Assembly: GCA_947488275.1 (NCBI GenBank)
Contig: CANKZX010000005.1
Location: 1-56,718 of the forward strand
Direction of reading: 5' to 3'
Length of the DNA stretch: 56,718 bases
Source: Alphaproteobacteria bacterium
Lineage (GTDB): Bacteria > Pseudomonadota > Alphaproteobacteria > Paracaedibacterales > CAIOTO01
The translations under genes and the position numbers were made by a program. The first letter of the stretch is position 1, and each line of letters starts with the position of its first letter. Positions 9,101 through 18,190 of this stretch are shown piece after piece. A model generated the notes under the pieces. The model worked only from the letters and a program-made list of their open reading frames with translations, ran no database searches and was not told the origin of the DNA.

Positions 9101-9807
9101 AAGAAGGTCAGTTTACGAAAGCGCAACAGAAATTAGAGCAGTGTTACGCAGAAGCACCTCAAATTAATAGTCATTTAACAGCACTCATTGGTTATGATCT
9201 TGGATCTTTATTTATTAAGAACGCTAATTTTCAAAGAGCAAGTTATTATCTCAGGCGTTCCTATCTTGCCTTTAAAGATCTTCATAGCAATGATAAACAT
9301 CAATATTATGCAGCGTATCTTAAATATTTATTTGTAAAAAGTCTTACTCACGATGCGAATGCAAAAAAAGAACTGATGCTTCTTATGACGGAATTAGCCG
9401 CCCCAATATACCAGAGAGAAAAGGCCGATTTATTACATTATATGGCGATCATTGAAAGCATTGATGCTCAATTTGATAAAGCGAATGATTATTTTTCATC
9501 ATGTATTGAGGCATACGAGTCTCTTAACATAAAAATGCCATTATGTGCTTGTTATGTATCAATGATGTATCATTTTGATCGTGTTAATATGCCTGATAAG
9601 ATAAAAGAATGCCAATTGAAAGCCCTTCATCTTACTCGCATGCGTGCTGATTTATATCATGAAGCACTTATACTGATGGCGTACAGCAATCTTCTTAAAC
9701 AAAAGCAGCAGGTTCAATCAAATGAATATGCAATGAAAGCACGTCACCTATGTGAAAAACTTAATATACGTGAACAGCACACGCAGTCTTTATATGCTCT
9801 GTTATGA
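6187..9807 (+). CDS. Giant membrane-anchored TPR protein (copy 1)
   Basis: 1206 aa. Two N-terminal membrane segments (about 11-30 and 45-63) flank a basic loop (NRIKFIDKIKRINR). By the positive-inside rule the loop is cytoplasmic and the rest periplasmic. From about residue 105 nearly the whole chain is tandem repeats of about 40 residues of TPR_12 type (Y.G....A..YY..AL.L, alternating with A....LG.....G....A), roughly 25 or more copies. No catalytic domain is visible. Such superhelices act as protein scaffolds. Its stop overlaps the next gene's start by 4 bp (ATGA), which indicates coupled translation. The shared orientation with the Cache sensors suggests one pathway. Confidence 0.75.
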   Translation: MDVMRMMLKHNVLIVSIVTVIVALMGLAYVNRIKFIDKIKRINRYFALIFVSIFALLLLYYCFSHDFFIVKNENSDSYAINSDGVHFNDNLKNANAIYTGSFEHVYTVLPPINQNSIKTDKIKQYYDNGIKCGIREHYDRALTYYKDALDLLDAQQEPNFYAHILMHIATVNSFLGHFEESKKCYENALKIVKRTGYRCGEAAAYQGLSKLDSYLGNFDRALAYLEQARIIHKSLQNIVMLADVSRLMGDIKHQMGYFKEALHLYEYARDIYVGFNDLYGEAKVMHQLGDIDVNFGNKRKGRQHYMRSLAIFKQIGSIEGEAKVLLALGRIENDMNHFDQSSLIFQQARVLFSKIKNARGTGKLLLGEAFLNINLGNVDKARALFLEAIANFQRINSKYAEGKTHFYLANFEAFLGNAERAHIHYEKCLDLIQHISCPFMLSQVYREMANLKREIGENKDARDLYAQSVLYAKKTDDPTLLSHAYAGLATAEIYTNSYDSAGIHFQEALTLVGENNLLKGDILFGLGHTKHLLGENEEALKYLFRALKEYESVGNIYGKAKFFYIKALIDFHRDNYDEAYSNINIALSLFKQCHHTIYVAKCYYERGRIHFIRGKNDLARADCQESFQQASEAHQPWVKACILNLQGHICLYEGDTKAALHYCTESYMLFANLVERTEEISALNNVGLIYLYTGAFKQSEQAFDKALELCKHISFPYGLCRTYINMGMLHLKLAHFKTSLDFFTKALHIAQKIESKGMEAEARLGLGMLKEINAESKEARALLQLAFNQAKESGEYVLEGRILNQLALNLIHVGSFVQAQRSAEQAMHLFETCKCVFELSVTKRLLSKIQWRNRQYLDALTLTQQALQIAQKCNNPSEMAKNYIDLGYNFLKHEKMKDALTYFKLGFDLAADVNDQLYSADALKAQALYYTSQNQYALAHQHYQKAFKIYEHVVYPSKIINTKRKHARVFVKEGQFTKAQQKLEQCYAEAPQINSHLTALIGYDLGSLFIKNANFQRASYYLRRSYLAFKDLHSNDKHQYYAAYLKYLFVKSLTHDANAKKELMLLMTELAAPIYQREKADLLHYMAIIESIDAQFDKANDYFSSCIEAYESLNIKMPLCACYVSMMYHFDRVNMPDKIKECQLKALHLTRMRADLYHEALILMAYSNLLKQKQQVQSNEYAMKARHLCEKLNIREQHTQSLYALL

Positions 9808-12800
9808 TGTTTATGAGAAGGTATTTTGTTTTATATTGTATAAGTTTCCTTTTAATAGGGGGTGGTCTTTTATCGTACACAAACAGGCTGCTATTTTATG
9901 AATCTAAGTCTGACGTTATTTCGAAAGAAAGCCACACTGTAGAATCGATGAATCTCTGTATGCTTGAAGAAAGCGATTTTAAAGAAGCAAAATCGATCTT
10001 TGATGATGGAGAGACACACTATAAAGCCGAATATTATTCCGATGCGCTTGCCTATTTTGTGCGAGCACTTATCTTATTTGTGCATCTAACAACGGAAGAT
10101 TGGCAAACATTCTGCTTATGTCGAATTGCTAAGTGTTATCAAATGATGGGCGAACTTAATCGTTCGGCAGTCTATTATACGCAAGCGCTTGCTCTTGCCA
10201 AAAAGATTAACCATCTTCCATTGTATTATATGACCCTGCTGCATTCTGTGCGAACACTATTTTTGCTTGGAAAATGGGAAGAAGCACAAATTGCTCTTGT
10301 TGAGATCAACAATCAATCACTTTCTACGTTTCATACAACGTATGAACGGTGTCAATATTTGCTTGAAAATGCACATCTGAACCTTGTAAAGGGGGATTAT
10401 AGTGAGACTCGAAAGGTATTAACGTATTTTTTTGACATGAATAAAAAGAATTCTTTTTATGTATTAGAGGCAGAAGCCCTCCGTCTTCGTAGTCAATTAA
10501 CGATGATTGAAACGGCTGATTATCAGGTTGCCAAACAGGGGTTGATGAAATCTTTAGAGTTATTGAAAACGTCTTATCATAAATCAGAACAAGCATCTGT
10601 TTTTATTTTGTTAGGAGAGCTTTTGTCTAAACAAAAAAATAGACACGAAGCCTTATCTTATTTTGATAAAGCGTATACATTTTATCATCAACTAAATGAT
10701 AAAATGGCACTTAGTTATATTTTATTACATAAAAATGTTCTCATGAAGGTGCCTGATTTATACACACATAATGTGCAGTTGATTGAGATTCTGGAAAAGG
10801 GAATGCACCGTCCTTATTACAGTGAAGCGCTTATTTTTCTTGCGCATAATGCGATCGAAAGTTATGAACTGGATCAAGCGCGTTGGTATTTAACAAAGGC
10901 ATTAACATCAGCGCCTGAATTGAAGAATAAGCATCATGAATGTATTATCTACACGTTGCTTGGCGAAGTGGATAAAAAAAATAGAAATTTTGAATCTGCG
11001 CAAAAAAATCTGACAAAAGCAATTCATTTAAGTGATGAAAAAAAGGATTTAAAAGCACATGTTAATGCACTAATTACGCTTAGTTCAATTGAATCAGATG
11101 CAAATAATAACCAAAAGTCACTTGAAAATCTTAGATATGTTTTAAAATTAGCAAAAAAATATAAATATACATATGAAATAGCAAAGTGTCATTTCTATTT
11201 GGGCATTATTTATATGTATAATGGTTCTATTACGAACGCTGAACATGCCTTTAAAAAAGCTGCTCATATTTTTTCAGATCAGAATTATCACTTTGAACAT
11301 GGTAAAACGATTTTTTATCAGGCGCAACTTGAAATTTATCGAGGGAACTTTAGTCAGGCAGATGCCTTGAGTCAACGGTGTTTAGAAATATTTGAATCGA
11401 TTCATAATAACGAATATCGTGCTAAGACGACGTCTCTCATTGCGTATGCGTCCTTTGTGCGTGGAAATCATCAATTTGCCCGTGATTTTTATCAAAAAGC
11501 AGCGCAGCTTGCGCAAAAATCAGGCAATACACTTTTGGCAACTCATATTCACATCCAACAAGCTCTGATTGATGCGAGAGAAAGCAACATCAAAGATGCT
11601 GTCTTAATTATAAAAAACAATGAACCTTTGGTTAAACAATTGGGTGATACGCACCTTTCGATTGAGTTTGCTTATCTTAAAGCGCTGGTTGATTTTAATA
11701 AGGGATTTTTTAGTTCAGCCTTACAGATAATACACGAAGGTATTTGTTTGTGTGATCAAAATGAACATGCCTTTTTGAGGCTGCACTTAACCGCGTTGAA
11801 GGCATATATTTTAGTATTGAGGGGGAAAGATGAGGATGTATTCCCTTTGATTCATCAGATACGTGAGCAGGCTCAAAAATTACAATGCCTTCCTGTTATT
11901 GCTGTATCTCATCAAATGTTTGCATTTTTAAATATCAAACAAACGAAATTTGAAGAGGCACGTATATATGCCAATCATGCACTTAAAATAGCTGAAGAAA
12001 TTAATAACCCTCAGCACATCGGAATGAGTTATAATTGCTTGTCTATGATTGAAAATAGTTCTGGCAATCGTGAGCGTGCGAAGGAATATGCTGAAAAGGC
12101 ATTAACTTATCATCGTAATATTAATTATTTGATAGGTGTTGTTAAAACCAGCATCCTTCTTAGTCAAATTTATCTTAAAGATAATGATACAGAAAATGCA
12201 TTGAATACATTAAAAAATGTCCTTCCATACGTACAGGCGATTGACAATAAAGACGTTCATGGTGAAGCACTGGTTCAACTTGCAAAAGTATATGTGTGTG
12301 ATGAAAAATACGAAGAAGCGCGTCGTACCTATAAAAAAGCCTTCGTTATTTTTAAAAAAAGTAATGATATGTTTTTGTGTACGCAAATTTTATCTGAATT
12401 AAGTCACGTTGAATTATCCCTTGGTCATTTTGAACAATCACTTATCTATTTGAATGAAGCGCAGACGTTTTGTCATACAATACAGGATGAAAATATTCTT
12501 TTTGATATATTTAAGCAATTTGGTAATTTATATCGTGTGCAAAAAAATTATAGTAAAGCGGGTGCCTATTATGCACGTGCCCTTGCTATTACAAAGAAGC
12601 TTAATTTTTTACATGAAGAAGGGGAGATTTTATATGAAATGCTTATCATGGATATGAATCAGTTTCAGTGGGATGCGGCTAAATCAAAAGGAGAGAGTGC
12701 GATACGACTCTTTAATCAAGTGAAAGATGTATATTTTAGTGGGGTTATTTGGACGAAATTGGGTGTTATTGAACGTCTTCAAAATCATTATGAGCAGGCG

Positions 12801-13256
12801 CGAATCTGCTTAAATACGGCACAAAAGGTTTTAATGAATACAGCGTATAAGGCTGAAAAAGCACGGGTCTTGCATGAAATGGGAACGCTTGAAATTTTGC
12901 GTCATAATGAAAAGAAGGGAAAGCACTATTATAAGGATAGCCTTGCTCTATATCAAAGCAGTGGTTCTAAAATTGGTTTGGGTAAACTCTATATTTCAAT
13001 GGCGTTATTTGAATTTTATAAACATAATATTGATGAATCTATTCAAAAATTAAAGGAAGCTCTTGTTGTGTTTCAAACGACAAAGAATCCAATTTGGCAA
13101 GGAATGACGTTACTCGGTCTTTCACGTCTGTATCAGAAAAAGAAACAACAAGCTGAAGCTGAATTTTATTTACAGGAGTCTCGGAGAATAGAGAAAAAAT
13201 TTAAAATTATAAATAAAGATATTATCAGTTTTTATGGATTTAGTGATAAGGATTAA
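9804..13256 (+). CDS. Giant membrane-anchored TPR protein (copy 2)
   Basis: 1150 aa. One N-terminal membrane segment (about 7-25) follows a short basic start (MMFMRRY), so the body is predicted to be periplasmic. From about residue 60 to the end the sequence is tandem 40-residue TPR units like those of the preceding protein (AKCYQMMGELNRSAVYYTQAL and so on). It is a paralogue of the 6187 gene and overlaps it by ATGA. No enzymatic domain is seen. The two together offer several thousand square angstroms of binding surface; partners are unknown. Confidence 0.75.
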   Translation: MMFMRRYFVLYCISFLLIGGGLLSYTNRLLFYESKSDVISKESHTVESMNLCMLEESDFKEAKSIFDDGETHYKAEYYSDALAYFVRALILFVHLTTEDWQTFCLCRIAKCYQMMGELNRSAVYYTQALALAKKINHLPLYYMTLLHSVRTLFLLGKWEEAQIALVEINNQSLSTFHTTYERCQYLLENAHLNLVKGDYSETRKVLTYFFDMNKKNSFYVLEAEALRLRSQLTMIETADYQVAKQGLMKSLELLKTSYHKSEQASVFILLGELLSKQKNRHEALSYFDKAYTFYHQLNDKMALSYILLHKNVLMKVPDLYTHNVQLIEILEKGMHRPYYSEALIFLAHNAIESYELDQARWYLTKALTSAPELKNKHHECIIYTLLGEVDKKNRNFESAQKNLTKAIHLSDEKKDLKAHVNALITLSSIESDANNNQKSLENLRYVLKLAKKYKYTYEIAKCHFYLGIIYMYNGSITNAEHAFKKAAHIFSDQNYHFEHGKTIFYQAQLEIYRGNFSQADALSQRCLEIFESIHNNEYRAKTTSLIAYASFVRGNHQFARDFYQKAAQLAQKSGNTLLATHIHIQQALIDARESNIKDAVLIIKNNEPLVKQLGDTHLSIEFAYLKALVDFNKGFFSSALQIIHEGICLCDQNEHAFLRLHLTALKAYILVLRGKDEDVFPLIHQIREQAQKLQCLPVIAVSHQMFAFLNIKQTKFEEARIYANHALKIAEEINNPQHIGMSYNCLSMIENSSGNRERAKEYAEKALTYHRNINYLIGVVKTSILLSQIYLKDNDTENALNTLKNVLPYVQAIDNKDVHGEALVQLAKVYVCDEKYEEARRTYKKAFVIFKKSNDMFLCTQILSELSHVELSLGHFEQSLIYLNEAQTFCHTIQDENILFDIFKQFGNLYRVQKNYSKAGAYYARALAITKKLNFLHEEGEILYEMLIMDMNQFQWDAAKSKGESAIRLFNQVKDVYFSGVIWTKLGVIERLQNHYEQARICLNTAQKVLMNTAYKAEKARVLHEMGTLEILRHNEKKGKHYYKDSLALYQSSGSKIGLGKLYISMALFEFYKHNIDESIQKLKEALVVFQTTKNPIWQGMTLLGLSRLYQKKKQQAEAEFYLQESRRIEKKFKIINKDIISFYGFSDKD

Positions 13257-13333
13257 TGATTGATAGAGAATGATTTTGCAATGGAACGTAAGACAGATTA
13301 ATAATGGCATTTTGGAAGCCTTAAATTCTGTAG

Positions 13334-13751
13334 TAACCTTAATTCAAGATTAAACATGAAGAAAACTCTCTATATGTTACGTAATCGTCATCACGAGGAG
13401 CATCGCTCCGTGGTGATCCAGTGGCTGCTCTTTCGGAAGTGACTATACTCAGCACCGATGACTTTTAGCCATTCTGCCGTCATAGCTAACCTGTGTAGCA
13501 GGTGTGGCTATCCAGAAAAACAAACATTTTCGACGTACCAGGCATTTCCGATGTAACAGCCACTGGATCACCATGGAGCGATGCTCCTCGTGATGACGAA
13601 GGATGATAAAATTACCTTCTGCTAAAAATGATCGGTGTTGGGTATATTGTACTCAGAAAGATTATTTTTCTGGATGCCCACACCAGCTTACCCTGGCTCG
13701 TCATGACGGAAACTATAGGTTTTTGTTCGCCGCAATCTCAAATTGGGGTTT
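13334..13751. repeat. Palindromic element type A, interrupted by a nested type B element
   Basis: The outer ends are type A inverted repeats (left ACCTTAATTCAAGATTA after TA; right reads inward as ACCCCAATTTGAGATT). Removing the inner type B copy plus one TA leaves 213 bp, the same length as the intact type A copy at 46.1 kb. The right end overlaps the 3' end of the RND permease gene. Together with flanking bases it fills the whole gap between the TPR block and the pump. Confidence 0.8.
13446..13644. repeat. Palindromic MITE-like element, type B, copy 2 (nested)
   Basis: 199 bp. It starts TACTCAGCACCGATGA and its other end reads inward as TACCCAACACCGATCA. It is flanked by TA at 13444-13445 and 13645-13646. 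Joining the flanks restores GTGACTATTGTACTCAG, which is the uninterrupted type A sequence seen near 46.2 kb in reverse complement. That shows directly that B moved into A. Confidence 0.85.
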
Positions 13752-16700
13752 ATAAATCCTCTGTGCACGCCACATAAGTGCTGAAGGTGTGAAAAATAAC
13801 GTCAAACTGCTTGCAAAAAGTACGCCATAGACAATACATGTTGATAATAAAATCCACCACTCAGTTGATGGTGCCCCAATTGTGATATCACCATTAATGA
13901 AATCAAGAGTAATACCAAACATAATCGGTAGCAGACCTAAGATGGTTGTCATTTTTGTTAGAATAACAGGGCGGAGCCGCTGACGACCTGTTTCTAAAAT
14001 GGCTGTCTTTGCATCATTTAGAGTGACGATTCCCTTTTTGCCGATAATTTCAGCAATCAATGTATCATACGTATCAATTAAAATAATATTGTTTGATACA
14101 ATAATTCCTGCTAATGCGATCACACCAATGCCCCCCATAACAATGCCAAAGGCGAGGTGATGTGCCATCAATCCCACAAAGACACCAATGGTTGACATCA
14201 CAACAGATGTCAAAACAAGACCCATACTGAAAAAACTATTGAATTGGGTTACCAAAATAACGGCAACCATAAAAAGCGCAGTTCCAAAAGCGCCGAGCAA
14301 GAATGTCATGGCTTCGCGTTGCTCTTTGTCTTCACCTTTGAAACGGATACGCACATCAGGATCAAACGTTTCTGTTTTAATCCAATGGTCGATTTCCTTT
14401 ATTTTGTCGGCAACAAGAACGCCAGGTGCCACATTCGCTTGCAGAATCAAAACGGGGAAGCCGTCTGTACGGTTAATGGTTGCTACTTTTGGTGTTGGTG
14501 TTTTTGTTACAAAATGACTGATTGGGACGGTTCCATCTTTTGTTAAAATGCGAAGCGAGTCAAGTTGTTCTAGTCCTCGGTTGTGTTCAGAAAAACGCAA
14601 GACGATATCAACTTCATCTTGGGCATCATTCGGGCGATAGGTACTTAGACGTGTACCTGCTGTAATTAGTTTGAGTGTTTGACCAAGTGCGGCAATACTG
14701 ACATCACTTCGTGCTGCTTTTTCTCGATTGACAATTAATGTCCATTCAATGCCAGGAATAGGAAGATTGTCTTCAATATCAATGAGACCTGGTGTTTTTT
14801 CCATAAAAGATCGTATCTGTGCAAGAATGGGGCTTAGCTTTTTATAATCGTAACTGGATATTTCAATGGCGATTGGTTTCACCGAAGGTGGTCCTGATTT
14901 TTGTTTGACGATTTCAAGGCTAACGCCAGGTGTGCCGTTAATGGCTCCTGTTGTTCGTTGCTCGACGTCTTTCATGATCTCTGACACTTTACGGCGTTTT
15001 TTCCAGTCCACAAATTCGAGCGTGATAATACCAATAACATCATCGGCAATAGGACCCCCATTGGTGGATTGTTTGCCAATACGTGTATAAACGGATGAAA
15101 ATTCAGCCATATCTCTAATTTTGGCTTCAACCTGCCGAACGAGAGTATCTTTTTCATTAATTGATAAGTTGCCACGCGCATGTACGTAAATAGCGGTTGC
15201 TGTTGGTTCAACATCGGGGAAGAATTCAACGCCGCGTCCCCCGATTTTATAAAGGGTAAATACCCCAATAAGACAAATCATCGCAATACCCATAATGCGT
15301 TTCGGGCGATCAAGAATTGTTTCAAGGTAAGTGACGTATTTGATGGTAAGTCGTTCAAGCCAATCATCTTTTTTGATAGGCGAGACGATTTTTTTTGGTG
15401 CCGATAACGTCGAATTAATAACGGGCAGAAAAATCAGTGCCATAAAAATAGAAGCTGTTAAGACGATAATTAAAGTGATGGGCATAAACTTCATAAATTG
15501 TCCAACAACACCTGGCCAAAAGAGGAGCGGCATAAAGACAACAAGTATTGTAAGGGTTGATGTAATCACGGGCCACGTCATACGAACAGCTGCTTCTTTA
15601 TAGGCATCAACGTGATTAATGCCTTCAGCAATGCGGCGATCAGCGTATTCCACCACAATAATAGCGCCATCAACCAGCATACCAACAGAAAAGATGAGGC
15701 TGAACAAAACAACGATATTTACCGTATACCCAAGTAACGATAAAGCCATCATTCCAATAAGAAATGAACCAGGAACGGCAATGCCAACCAATAAGGCCGA
15801 TCGAAACCCTAGAGCAAAAATAATGACAGCTAATACCAAAATAACGGCACTGATGATATTATTTTGAAGGTCAAGAAGCATATCTTTGATTTTGTGTGAT
15901 TCATCTTGTGCAAAGCTGACTGTGACATGGGGTGGCCATCTTTTTTGTGAATCTAAAACAACGGTTTTAATGGCATCAACGGTGTCAATTAGGTTTTGAC
16001 CTGTGCGTTTGGATACTTCCAGGACAACTGTTTGTTTTGTCTCTTTTAGATTCACGCGATCATAGGCACGTGTTGTTGCATCTTTAAATGTTTTTCGAAC
16101 GGAACAAACATCTTTTAATTTAATAATGGCATCATTATGCGTTAAAAGGGGAAGGTTCATAATATCATCAACCGTTTCAAATACACCAGGTACTTTGATG
16201 CTGAATTTCCCTTTTTGCTTCTCAACATATCCCGCTGATACAATTTGATTATTTGACGTGAGATTTTGCCTAACCTGATCAAAAAGAAGACCATATTTTT
16301 CTTGATGTGTGGGGTGAATAATAACCTCAACAACTTCGTCACGATTACCAACAATCTCAGCTTGCAGAACGGCGGGGATACTTGATTCAATATCATTTTT
16401 AAGTGTGCGTGCAATGCTATAAAGAACGCGTTCGGGGGCATCACCCGATAGTTTGATAATGAGGATGGGAAATAAGCTTAGGTTTACTTCATTAATAACA
16501 GGCTCTTTTACATCAACAGGGAGTTTTGGTTTGGCAATGTTAACTTTATCACGAACATTAAGACGCGCCTTATCTACATTAAATCCAGCGTTGAATTCAA
16601 GAATAATATTAGCCCCCCCTTCAAAGGCAGTTGATCGCATTTCTTTAATGCCTTCAATGGATCGGAGTTCTTGTTCAGTTGGTCTTAATAAAAGGCGTTC

Positions 16701-16880
16701 AGCATCTTGTGGTGAAATACCATCATAGGTAAGCGATACATAAATAATTGGTATTTTAACATCAGGGGTTGATTCTTTGGGAATCACGACATAGGCATGT
16801 AGCCCCCATAAAACAAAAAGCGTTAGAAGGAGTAAAACGGTACGACTGCGTTGAAAAGACGCCTGGATCAAAGCAATCAT
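13713..16880 (-). CDS. RND-family efflux permease
   Basis: 1055 aa, the normal length for an AcrB/HAE1-type proton-driven inner-membrane pump. Seen are TM1 (about 12-32), a large periplasmic pore domain, the TM4 motif GMLVDGAIIVVE (401-411), a second periplasmic domain and the TM7-12 block. The aspartate pair used for proton relay in AcrB is D-G here (D404, G405), a variant that may reflect another relay geometry. The last 11 residues (PQFEIAANKNL) and the TAG stop are encoded inside the palindromic element at 13334-13751. It overlaps the upstream adaptor gene by 4 bp; no outer-membrane channel gene is nearby. The substrate cannot be read from sequence. Confidence 0.9.
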   Translation of the reverse strand: MIALIQASFQRSRTVLLLLTLFVLWGLHAYVVIPKESTPDVKIPIIYVSLTYDGISPQDAERLLLRPTEQELRSIEGIKEMRSTAFEGGANIILEFNAGFNVDKARLNVRDKVNIAKPKLPVDVKEPVINEVNLSLFPILIIKLSGDAPERVLYSIARTLKNDIESSIPAVLQAEIVGNRDEVVEVIIHPTHQEKYGLLFDQVRQNLTSNNQIVSAGYVEKQKGKFSIKVPGVFETVDDIMNLPLLTHNDAIIKLKDVCSVRKTFKDATTRAYDRVNLKETKQTVVLEVSKRTGQNLIDTVDAIKTVVLDSQKRWPPHVTVSFAQDESHKIKDMLLDLQNNIISAVILVLAVIIFALGFRSALLVGIAVPGSFLIGMMALSLLGYTVNIVVLFSLIFSVGMLVDGAIIVVEYADRRIAEGINHVDAYKEAAVRMTWPVITSTLTILVVFMPLLFWPGVVGQFMKFMPITLIIVLTASIFMALIFLPVINSTLSAPKKIVSPIKKDDWLERLTIKYVTYLETILDRPKRIMGIAMICLIGVFTLYKIGGRGVEFFPDVEPTATAIYVHARGNLSINEKDTLVRQVEAKIRDMAEFSSVYTRIGKQSTNGGPIADDVIGIITLEFVDWKKRRKVSEIMKDVEQRTTGAINGTPGVSLEIVKQKSGPPSVKPIAIEISSYDYKKLSPILAQIRSFMEKTPGLIDIEDNLPIPGIEWTLIVNREKAARSDVSIAALGQTLKLITAGTRLSTYRPNDAQDEVDIVLRFSEHNRGLEQLDSLRILTKDGTVPISHFVTKTPTPKVATINRTDGFPVLILQANVAPGVLVADKIKEIDHWIKTETFDPDVRIRFKGEDKEQREAMTFLLGAFGTALFMVAVILVTQFNSFFSMGLVLTSVVMSTIGVFVGLMAHHLAFGIVMGGIGVIALAGIIVSNNIILIDTYDTLIAEIIGKKGIVTLNDAKTAILETGRQRLRPVILTKMTTILGLLPIMFGITLDFINGDITIGAPSTEWWILLSTCIVYGVLFASSLTLFFTPSALMWRAQRIYKPQFEIAANKNL

Positions 16881-18004
16881 GACGCGCCTTTTTCGTTAAC
16901 AATGACTATTTGACCATCTTTTACAAAGGATGATCCTGTTGTGATGATGGTTGTTTTTGGCGCAAGGCCTGTTGCATAAACTGTTTCGTGTTGTGTGGAT
17001 TCAATCATGATGGTTTGAAAATGTGTTTTTTTGGTTTGATCGAGTGTCATCACGCCAAGAACACCTTGATCATTAAGTACCAATGCCGACAAAGGGATGT
17101 TATGTGCTTGTATGGAGTGTTTCATAATTGCGATGTGGCATGTGAGCCCCGCAGGAAGTTTATCAGGATTATCAAGTGTCAATTCAATTGTGAATGTACG
17201 TGTTTTAGGTTCTGCATTTTTCGAAATATAAGTAATTTTTGCTGGGTATTGTTTTTTGTGCGCGGTAAATGTAACGGTTGCTGTTTGTCCTTCAGAAAGG
17301 GAGACAATATCTGTTTCACTTACGTTCATAATAATTTTTAGTTGATCTAAATTTAAAATGGTTGCAACGGGATCTCCTATTTCAACAACGTCACCTATAT
17401 CGACTAGTCGTTGATCATAGTAACCACTAAATGGCGCTTTTATACTGAGATGTTCGACTTCAAGTTGTATGCGATTGAGCAAAGCTTTTGCTGCTTCAAA
17501 ATCAGCTTTTGTTGCAAGGTGTGAATTTTCTGCTTTAAGAGCCTTTGCTCGCAGATCCGTTGATGCTCTGAATTCGGCTTCTCTTTGTTTAAAACGTGAT
17601 TCAGCTTCTTGTAGGCGTGCGGCCCTATCATTATCAATAATTTGAATCAGCGTTTGCTTGTCCGAAACCCATGTGCCCTTTTCGGTTGGAAGTGCGATAA
17701 TCTTTCCACCAATTTCCGCACGGAGTGTTGAAGCTTTAAAAGCTTGGCTGACGCCTATTAATGTAAAGGTCGGCGTTTGCGGTTGGCTTTCCGATTGAAT
17801 GACCTCCACAATTGGGATTGAGGGAGTATGTGTGTGATTCGCATAATCAAAAGAGCTAATGATTTTACGTAGAAAGACAAAAATAATAAAAAGAACAATC
17901 CCTGTTAAAACACGCCCTTTCAGCGTTTTAGGTATGACGGCTAGAACGACATATAGGAATGATCTTGGGATAAGCTGGGTTAATAAGGACATAGGAATCT
18001 TCAT
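16877..18004 (-). CDS. RND efflux periplasmic adaptor (HlyD/AcrA family)
   Basis: 375 aa with one N-terminal membrane segment (about 28-46). A lipoyl/barrel-sandwich half follows (LRAEIGGKIIALPTEKGTWV), then a short helical hairpin (about 130-180), the second half (LSIKAPFSGYYDQRLVDIGDVV) and a beta-barrel domain. This is the standard order of a membrane-fusion protein that links an RND pump to an outer-membrane channel. Its stop overlaps the permease start (ATGA), so the pair is co-transcribed. It is transcribed divergently from clpB. Confidence 0.88.
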   Translation of the reverse strand: MKIPMSLLTQLIPRSFLYVVLAVIPKTLKGRVLTGIVLFIIFVFLRKIISSFDYANHTHTPSIPIVEVIQSESQPQTPTFTLIGVSQAFKASTLRAEIGGKIIALPTEKGTWVSDKQTLIQIIDNDRAARLQEAESRFKQREAEFRASTDLRAKALKAENSHLATKADFEAAKALLNRIQLEVEHLSIKAPFSGYYDQRLVDIGDVVEIGDPVATILNLDQLKIIMNVSETDIVSLSEGQTATVTFTAHKKQYPAKITYISKNAEPKTRTFTIELTLDNPDKLPAGLTCHIAIMKHSIQAHNIPLSALVLNDQGVLGVMTLDQTKKTHFQTIMIESTQHETVYATGLAPKTTIITTGSSFVKDGQIVIVNEKGAS

Positions 18005-18117
18005 TTTTAGTTTTACTAAATACTACATTAAATTATATTCACCGTGAATTAAAATCGTATCGTGAGATTAATAAATTAACATATGACGAATCGTGTATTT
18101 CCATTATTCAATTTCAT

Positions 18118-18149
18118 CCCTTGTTGCGTCTTTTAGAATGGCGTATAAC
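18118..18149 (+). promoter_or_regulatory. Putative clpB promoter
   Basis: CCCTTGTTG at 18118-18126, 17 bases of spacer, then TATAAC at 18144-18149, 42 bp before the ATG. The -10 fits housekeeping sigma. The CCCTTG upstream box also recalls heat-shock (sigma-32) -35 elements, but the CCCCAT-type -10 is missing. Assigned by eye. Confidence 0.4.
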
Positions 18150-18190
18150 GTTAGAAAGTGAATGCTTCATCCCTTTAAAAGGAGGTTTAT

